From: Pelecanus crispus
Lineage: Eukaryota; Chordata; Aves; Pelecaniformes; Pelecanidae
Length of the DNA: 64,000 nt
Assembly: GCF_030463565.1 (NCBI RefSeq)
Contig: NC_134660.1
Span: forward strand, 1,042,001-1,106,000
Direction of reading: 5' to 3'
Part shown: positions 56,122-64,000 of the stretch, piece after piece
How positions within the stretch are numbered: position 1 is the first letter of the stretch
How the letters are laid out: every line of letters starts with the position of its first letter
Translations under genes and position numbers: made by a program
The notes under the pieces: generated by a model
The model's database searches: none
Seen by the model: only the letters and a program-made list of their open reading frames with translations
What the model was told of the DNA's origin: nothing

Positions 56122-59100
56122 TTCCCCCTCCTTTGTTTTTCCCCTAAATCAAGTTAAAATGCACCAAAGATCCACCTACGAGCTCAAGAAAAGCAGAACC
56201 AGGCGCAGTGGGAACACCTCGCCGAGCCCTTCCTTCACGCCTCCCCCCTTCCCCAGCCTTTAACTCCTTTCTTTTGTTCAAGTTCATGCCCACTGCACAA
56301 AGTGTCTGGGCTGCTTTTTTTTTTTTTTCCCTTCCCCTTTCCCCTTCAAAGGATTTTGTCATTGAACTTGAGCCCACGTTGTAAACATTCTTGGGTCTTA
56401 CAAGCATCTTGACGGGATGTCATTAACAGGGACCTCAGACTGCTCTCTGTCTTTCCCTGCTTCTCCTCCAGCACAATCAAAGGTACATTTTTTTACGTCT
56501 TCACTCCACTCGTTTCCTAATCTGAGCCCCAAAATAGAATACAATATAAAAAGGAGCTCTGCGGCTCTTTCTTTTTAATTTTTTTTATTCTTACCATTAT
56601 TATTTCAAACCCTGAGACGACGTGATCTTGCTGCTGCTGTACATCACCATGTAATTTCAGACCTGTAAACAAAACAGGAAAACTCCTCGCTGTAGTTACA
56701 TGCAATAAATTTAAAATGAAATTCGTTACTCTAAAGCACTGCCAGGGAAATGCCTTTTCGATATATCATAGTGTTACACTCTGCACAAAGGCAAAACGTA
56801 ATTAATTTTCCGAGGAAATCAATGTTATCTTTCTCTGCTAGATGACTTAATTGCTTTCTATAAAATTCAAAAATTAAAAAAAAAAAGATTAAAGAGGTTT
56901 ATTGTTTGCAAGCAGACTCGCCACTGATGGGTCTCACGCCACTCTGGAAGTGCCACTGGGATGAAACGTTCCCTAAACAGCAACTAAAGCATTCTTCCCG
57001 TTAGGGTTTTTGCTCTGATCTACACAAGTAAGCGTCCAAGTGAGAAATATTTCGATTTTCCGAGCTGAAATTTAATACAGTCATGGGTTTCTAATGGGTT
57101 TTTGTTCATTCACACTCAAAACCATTTCATTCCTACTGCAGAGAACCGTGTGCTGAATGTTAATGTCCGCCGTAAGGCTGTGAAATATCCGCATTACGGA
57201 TCCGTGCGCGATTTTCTGTTGCGACCAAAAGACGGAGAAAAAGGGGCTCTTTTCAGTTCCTTTCAAGCACCGGTTTGCCTTTATTCTGACGGCTAAACAC
57301 TTTTTTTTGTCCCCCTTAAAGGACGATAAATGAACAACCCGAGGCTGCCCATTTGCATTTCGCCGCATCCCGCAGCCTCCACCACCCTCTTCGGCACCGA
57401 TTTGCGTGCAAGAAAGTGCACGGAGGAGGCGATTCCTCCTGCTCCCGGCCGGGCAGGAGGAGGAACCAGAGCCCGGCGGAGAAACGAGGGGGAAAAGCCC
57501 GGTTTGCTCAGTCCCGCAAACGCTCGCTCCGTCCGAGGGATGCCGGAGCCGACCGGAGCACGGGCTATGGGAGGGGGAAAAAATCACATTTCAGGCACAA
57601 TTTTACCCGGAGAGAGAAGCCCGGGCTGCACCCGAGCTCACCTTGCAAGTGTCTCCTGGCCCCTTCAATAATTTGCAGCCCCATATATTTTTTACAGCAC
57701 CTGTAGGGTTGGTTTTTTCCCTAAACACCCAAGGCTGATATATTATTTTTCACCGAAGAGATATTTACACTAATGAGGGTTTGGGTTTTGGTTTGGGTTT
57801 TGGGTTTTTGTTTGTTTGTTTGTTTGTTTTTTCTTTGAGGATATTCCCACTTGCTTTTAATTTTTATAAGCAAGTAAGAAAGCCTCTCTGTACGGCTGCA
57901 GGAAGGGTACTACCTAATGAAGAAAAATACGTAGAAATCAGTGTGTTGGTTATTATGAGACTACGGGGGTTTTTTTGCACAGAGAAGGGAAAGAAAATCC
58001 TGGTGGTGCTTATCTTCAGCTGCATAAAGCAACCAAATTAAATGATCTGGTTTTGCTTTTTAATGCCATTAATTCCTGACCGATGCGTAGGTATGAGGCT
58101 AGCAAGGGGGCTTGGGGCACTGAGGGACAGGACACTTGGTGTGTGCGGTGGCCAGAAGAAGCCCAGGTCCCACCTGGGTCACCTTCCAAGGACCATTTAT
58201 CAGAGTATCGAAAAGATTTGATTTACTAAAATTCACCTCTAACCCCAACTCGCCCTCGCACAGCCCTGCAACCATCAGGGGCCCATCCTGGGTCTGCAAC
58301 CCAGAAACCAGGTACAGGCAGGAACAGCAAAAGCGAAAGGGAATGAGGTGGGGAAATGTCAGGAGCAGACCCAAGCCTGCACAAAAGGAGCCGATACGGA
58401 GCTTACAGCAACGCTAAGCCACCGAAAATGGAAACCGAGCGCGTGGGCTTTCATAGCCGCTTCCCACTGAAATCCACTGATGTGCTGGAGAGGGGTGGAA
58501 GCACAGACAGCTCTGTATTTGCATGCAACGTGTTTCAGCAGCACTCAATAATTAATGAAAAAAAAGAAGAAGTAGCCTGGACTCACGGCTTCGTTTCCTC
58601 ATTGAAGTCTCAGTCTAGCAGGATACTTCAGTGACTGCTTTAAGCAGGTGAATGAGACACAGGAGCTTAACCTGGCTTGAAACCAGGCAGCTTTCGAGCG
58701 CCTCATGGGACGTGGGTTGTCCTCCAGCGCCGCAAGCAGCCGCAATGGCTGCAGTAGCTGCGGGGGCAAATAACTGAGGGTGCTGGGGTGGGCATTGTGC
58801 ACCTGAAGGGCTGTTAGTGGAAAACATTTCTGGCTTGGAAAATCCCATCAGGAAAAGGCTAGTTGGAAGAAATATCTTCCTGCAAAAAATTGTCTTCAAT
58901 CTATTAAAATAGCTATATGCCTTCATCTTGCCTCCACCCCACAAATTAATGAAGTGATATAAAAGAAATTTCCTTTTGCTTTAGCAGTCACTGTCTCAGG
59001 TACCTGCTTATGCATTCACATCCGCACACAAAGCCAGGACTTTTTATAAAATTTATCAGAAACATAAGTATCATATTGGCTTTCCTGGAAAAAAAAATAG

Positions 59101-62040
59101 CCATATTCTATTCTCACATATTTTGGGTTTTTAGCAGTTTACCACATGCAACAGGAGAGGCAGGAAGTGGAACGTAACTAAATTATGTTAAAAAGCCATT
59201 TTTCCTGCACTGTGAAATTCTTGAACGCACTGGGGCTCTGTCAGCGTTGGGAGCTCTGGGAGCAACAGCTTCCAGCTTTTGTCCGGGGCAGAAGATCTAA
59301 ATATGCACGGAAAAGCCAGGAGCTGTGCTGAGGAGCAGCTCATTTGGCCTTGAGGACGAGGGCGAGCCTTTCCTTCTGCAGGGGTGGCTGAGCGAGCACC
59401 TCTCCCCATCGCTCTCTTCAGCTCCCGAGCTTCCGTTGGTGTAAATCAACAGCAATTCCCCTAAAGTGCACCAGCAAAATTGTGCAGTCCCTCGCATTGG
59501 TTAAAGTTCAAAGCAATCTCCTCGAGTTTAGTGCGGAGGAGACTGGGACCATCGTTTCATGCACATTTGCAAGGAATGAAGCAGAGCCTTTCTACAGCAT
59601 GAGCCATGATTTTATGTCACCTTATTACAGCTTCCCCTATTTGCCCCTCCACAATATCCCTCGGTCGACGGTGCTGAAACACCGACCCGATGCTGCAGAT
59701 CCACTGGGGATGGAGCTGTTGCTTCCTCCCATGGCAGCTGAGATTCCTTCTCCTACAGCGGATTCCTCTGTCTCCTCCCCATCTGTCCTGTGCAAGCAGT
59801 GGCCTATTAAGACAATGTCTTTCAGATGGACAAGCAATAGCCAAAGTAGCGTCTGCTCTTGTGTTCTTTCATCTGTGCACCCAGAAATGGTCCCCATGGG
59901 CCTGTGAAGATGAGGCTGAGCCAGGCAGTTGAGAAAGAAGTGGGAATTCATGGCTTCACAACTTGTTCTCTTTATCCATCAAGAAATTTTGCCTTGATGG
60001 AAGAAGAGGAATTTGGTCATGGTTTTTGGACATCCAGAAATATGGAATGAAGGAAAGTAGGAATAGATTAACTCCACAGAGGTCCGTGAGTCTGATGCAT
60101 TTGGGACACGCTGGAACCTACTGTGCACGAGCCGGCTATACGCAGAGCACTCAAGCAGCGGGTCCAGCACCCTCAGACGCGCTGCGTGGTCCGTGACCCC
60201 CTCTTTGTGCCGGGGTTCCCAAGCCGTGACCGACCTTCCTTCCTCTCCTCCCTCCAACACTAGCTTCCTCCCATTTTTTGGATGCTGGTTTTTTAACCCT
60301 GGAGAATGTTTGCTAGCGCAAAACATTTCCTCACCTCTGAACTTGGAACGCGTCGTGGCAAACACGTTGCAATCTGCCGTGTGCTGGTCCTCCAGCAGCG
60401 CAAGCGGTTGAGCTGGGCTACCCGTGGGGACCATTTGCTGGGCTAATGCTTCTACCGGTGTCACGCAGACACAAAGCGCAGAGCGGTTGTTAAGTCAAAT
60501 GGCTTTACCATCTCATCATTTCTCGCCTATGATATTCCTCAAGACTCTGCGCGAATGCTCGGATGCTGGTGCTGAGAATATACAAGTTCCTGATTCAGGG
60601 CAGAGCACGTAAACAGCCCGCACGTTTTTGGTTGATCGACTTTTTTTTTTTTAATTTTTAATACACCTTAGTACCTTCACCTATATGTAAAATCCAGCCA
60701 TAGAGAGTTTAATCATTAGAAACAATATGTAAACTGATGTGCTTGATTAAATTTAACAATGTGTGTAAAGCCATAAAGGCCAGTGCTGAGCTAGAAGAGA
60801 CAGGCAGGTGCTTCTTGTTAAAATTCCTCTGCTGAATTACATGGCAGGTTGGGGTGAGTTTCCTGTCATTTGAAGGCTCACCCTTTTTGCAACAACCATC
60901 TATCTCCCCCAAGATATAAAATAGTGCTTAACATCTCTGTATTTCTTGAACGTACTTTCGAATAATTACCTGTTTCTTCTTTTTAAATATATCAGCCTAC
61001 CCTAGATCTCAGATTATTTTCCTGCAAAGATCTGATCCTTGTACAGATGGCCCTAAACAATTATTTTGTTCCTATTTCTCCCTGCAAGAAGTCAGGCACC
61101 GGCATTTAGCACTGAGATAGCTTCAGTGTGTTTTTCCAGAACCGTCAGAAACAATTTTCCCATCTCCAGCCCTTCACAGCAGCGTCTTTGCCCAGCCTGG
61201 GACCTTCCTTCCCACCGACGTTAAAAGAGAAAGTGCTTTTGTGTAAACGGGGGGAAACGAGCACCGCGGTGTCGCAGCTCCTCAGACACAAGGTTTTTGC
61301 AAGCAAAGGAGGGGTTGGTGGTGTTTTTATGGGAATCGCTGGTTAATGTATGTTGCCGTCTCTGATAAAGACTCTTGTTTTTCTATTCTTATTTGCATGA
61401 ACTCCCTCACTCCTTAGCCCCAAGAGCCCCAGAACTTCGGAGGGTTTGCAAAGAACCATGAAGGCTTGTACGCAGCGGCGAATGTGCCCCAGGTACAGAG
61501 TCTCCTGAGCAGACCAAAGAACCGCCATCTAAATAAATGTTTACACAAAAATCACACACCTTAAGCTTTATGGTACCTTCTGGCTCTGTCTGCGGTCTGG
61601 GCAGGCGATGGCCAGGCGGGGGGGTTTACGCGCGCCCTGCGCAGCCCGTTGCGCTGCCAGGGGAAGCGGGAGGGACCCAGGCACTTGCCTCGCTGCCCAG
61701 AGGGGCTGGGCATGGCTGGAGCCGAGTGGGGCTGCCCTCAGCTCCACCGGGCCCGCGAGGAGGGGGCTGAGGAGGCCCCAGGGCTGGGAACCTCAGCTGA
61801 GGCTTTTGGAGGAACCTCAGGGAAGTCAGCGTGTGTTTTTAACTGGCAACCAGAGAGATTCCAGTCTCAACCTTATAACTTTGTTCTCATTAACAAATGA
61901 GCTTTTCCTCCACAATGACTCAGCTCAGTGCAAATGAAAAAAAGGACAAAGCTCATTCCTACAGCCCTGCACAGTCCCAGTTCGGACAGGAAAGGGAGAG
62001 CCAGGCAGAGCAAGCTTTTCCCTGTGCTCTGTTAGTCCCC
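56122..62040. other. HOXB13 3' flank, no gene recognised
   Basis: No coding exon with a family match. Largely AT-rich with G/T runs at 57778-57830 and several short open frames. No miR-196 precursor was found on either strand. Confidence 0.5.
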
Positions 62041-62049
62041 GAGTAGTTA

Positions 62050-62332
62050 TGGGCTCAAGCTGCGCCAGGGGAGGTTTAGGTTGGAAATTAGGAAAAATTT
62101 CTTTACAGAAAGGGTGGTCAAGGATTGGAACAGGCTGCCCAGAGAGGTGGTGGAGTCCCCATCCCTGGAAGTGTTCAAAAAACGGGCAGAGGTGGCACTT
62201 TGGGACATGGTTTAGTCTGGTCTACCCTTGATTGGCTTAGTGTGGGCTTGGTAATGTTGGGTTAATGGTTGGACTGGATGATCTTAAAGGGCTTTTCCAA
62301 CCTAAACGATTCTATGATTCTATGATTCTATG
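62050..62332 (+). mobile_element. CR1 LINE, 3' end fragment
   Basis: About 280 bp of the CR1 3' region: GGTTGGAAATTAGGAAAAAT, GGAACAGGCTGCCCAGAGAG, TGGACTGGATGATCTTAAAG, ending in three ATTCTATG units. Truncated at the 5' end, as is usual. Low divergence from what I recall of avian CR1. Confidence 0.96.
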
Positions 62333-63313
62333 AGTCTGGATAGCTCATGGTAGAGTGTGAGAGCTCTTTTCCTTATGCTTATGCTTATTCTGCTTTACCC
62401 CTTCAGTCTGAATTTGGCTGCGCTGAGAACTGCTGGCACCTGGGAATCGCAGTTTCCCTCACCCTTCTGCACGGGGCTTTCCGTGCCCTGGGCCGAGCCC
62501 CCATCACTGTGAATCAGTGAAGATAGTATTTTTCAACACAAACCATTGAACCACCCACAAATTTTTTTACTTCTGATTTCCCACTTGCTCTTTTTTTTGT
62601 TGCTAAATCTAATGCTGAGCCTATGCCTGAGCTGCTGGTGTTGGGACACCAGCCACCCAGTTTCCTGTCCCTCTCCCAAGTTCCCCACCATCATCAGTCC
62701 ATAGAGGATGTGAAATCTGGAGCGAGATTCCAGGGCTCGTAGCCCCCATTCCTGCTGATGCAGCTCTATTTATTGCCAGTCCCATGTCCTTTCTTGGAGT
62801 GCTTTTGGCAGTCTTTTCCTACATCTGCGCTCAACCATCATTCAGGCACATTCCACTAAACCTAGGGTTACACAAATGCATGAAACAATGCGGTACATAC
62901 GGAGCAGAACTGGAAACGCACCAAAGGTGTTCGGTATTGGTCACATCTCACCGCTGCCGCTACCTTCCTCTGCGCTCCACATCTTAATATTCCACGGAGA
63001 GATAAAATAGTTGCATTAGGAAATCTCCTCAATAAAATAATTGCAGGTTTTGAATTTGAGTGTAGCTATTCTTTATCAAAATACTTCCCAGAATCAAGCT
63101 GGTTCTTCCCCTTCCCCACCCAAGTTTTAGAAGAAAAGGGGAACATTCAGGACTAGGATTTCTCAAAGACAAAAATAAATGTTGGCTTGTCTCTGTTCTC
63201 AGCATGAATTCAAAGCCTGCAACTGAGTGCTTTAAATAAAAATCCCAAGATTTGAGCTGCATTTGGTTTATGGCTTCTGCTGTAAAGGAATTAATGTATT
63301 TCAGAAGACCCAA

Positions 63314-63390
63314 GAGCCCAGTGGTTGGGGTACTACCCTGGGACTTGAGAGGTTTGAGTTGTACTTCTGTCTTTACCATCATCTCTAATT
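63314..63390 (+). mobile_element. Ancient tRNA-derived SINE relic
   Basis: GCCCAGTGGTTGGGGTACTA resembles an A-box region and GAGAGGTTTGAGTTGTACTT a decayed B box (GGTTCRANNC), at the usual spacing. The body after this is too diverged to name; MIR-like. Confidence 0.4.
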
Positions 63391-64000
63391 TTATTTCCAC
63401 CTCTTACAGCCATTGTAAACTACGCAGAGATCTCTGTGGAACTTTGCTATATAAAGGGCCGATGTCATTTATAGTCTAAGTTGCAAGGAAATCCTCCGAA
63501 ATCTGCCTTGCATGTCGCTCGTCTGCCAGCAGCAGGTCAGCGGCACTGTGAAATACAGCAAACCTGTGGGGTCCTGCAGCATTCAGAGAAAGGCTGGAGA
63601 GATGCTGTGCATTTGGGTCACGCTGGCGGGAGCACGAAGAATGGCTGCACGATGGGCCGGGCCACCGAGAGCCTCAAGGACCATCCACCTCAGAGGGCTG
63701 CTCTCCCCCAAAATGTAAGCCTCTTTTAGCCATTCCCTTTAACCAGTCTCCGAAATCCAGCTTTCTCCAACCCTCCTCTCTCAGACTTCAAGAGGCAAAG
63801 GCCAATCTGACAGTGGCTCTTCTTGGCTCGCCAGGCTGATGTGGGGCAAGGTCACAAAGCCTGAGCAGCAACCACAGACCTCAGCAAAACCCCGCAGGAG
63901 AGCAGGACTGATTTAATAAGTGGAATTTCTAGACACAGACTACGAGAAACACACTTTATTCCCACCTCTGCTGCCGGAATCGGGGCGGGAGTGGCTCCAG

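Noticed and set aside
55637-56263. 208-codon frame rich in Leu-Phe-Ser-Ser-Leu
   Set aside because: Translation of the CTTCT/CTCCT tract.
56122-64000. miR-196a-1, expected between HOXB13 and HOXB9
   Set aside because: I searched for the mature sequence on both strands and did not see it; it probably lies beyond the right edge.

Overview
The window is genomic DNA from a bird, most likely neoavian. It has spliced vertebrate genes in isochore-like GC-rich blocks, a 5'-truncated CR1 LINE ending in the ATTCTATG octamer repeat, a solo LTR of the avian ERVL type, and old MIR-like SINE relics. The gene content matches the 5' flank of the HOXB cluster (human 17q21.32 neighbourhood).

Layout: (1) 1-2.4 kb holds the first two coding exons of UBE2Z on the minus strand, starting in a CpG island; the rest lies off the left edge. 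(2) 4.0-6.5 kb holds complete ATP5MC1 (F-type ATP synthase subunit c precursor, 135 aa) on the minus strand in four coding exons. (3) A CpG island at about 6.0-7.9 kb with four inverted CCAAT boxes separates ATP5MC1 head-to-head from CALCOCO2/NDP52. (4) 10.2-18.4 kb holds complete CALCOCO2 on the plus strand: 11 supported coding exons plus one tentative, 441 or 475 aa, an autophagy receptor. (5) 18.4-26 kb has no recognisable gene. (6) A CpG island at 26-27.1 kb with NRF1, CCAAT and RFX-like motifs lies ahead of a disrupted TTLL6 (tubulin polyglutamylase) at 27.9-32.2 kb. TTLL6 exons are recognisable in the right order, but frameshifts, an in-frame TGA and loss of the ATP-grasp catalytic motif mark it as a unitary pseudogene candidate. 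(7) 32.2-47 kb is intergenic, GC-rich from 41 kb. (8) 49.8-52.4 kb holds HOXB13 in two exons. Exon 1 reads through only if one base is removed from each of two homopolymer runs, and the intron carries a large roughly 20-bp minisatellite. (9) 52.4-64 kb is the HOXB13 3' flank. It has a CpG island with CRE/CCAAT motifs at 54 kb, several tandem repeats including a 228-bp pure polypyrimidine tract, a CR1 copy and an old SINE relic.

The genes are not a pathway; they are a conserved syntenic block: ubiquitin/FAT10 conjugation, mitochondrial ATP synthesis, selective autophagy, ciliary tubulin modification (lost here) and posterior axial patterning. The two strongest observations are the decayed TTLL6 behind an apparently intact promoter island, and the two homopolymer frameshifts in HOXB13 exon 1. 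Exon boundaries come from reading splice sites and frame continuity; human comparisons are from memory, not from a database search.
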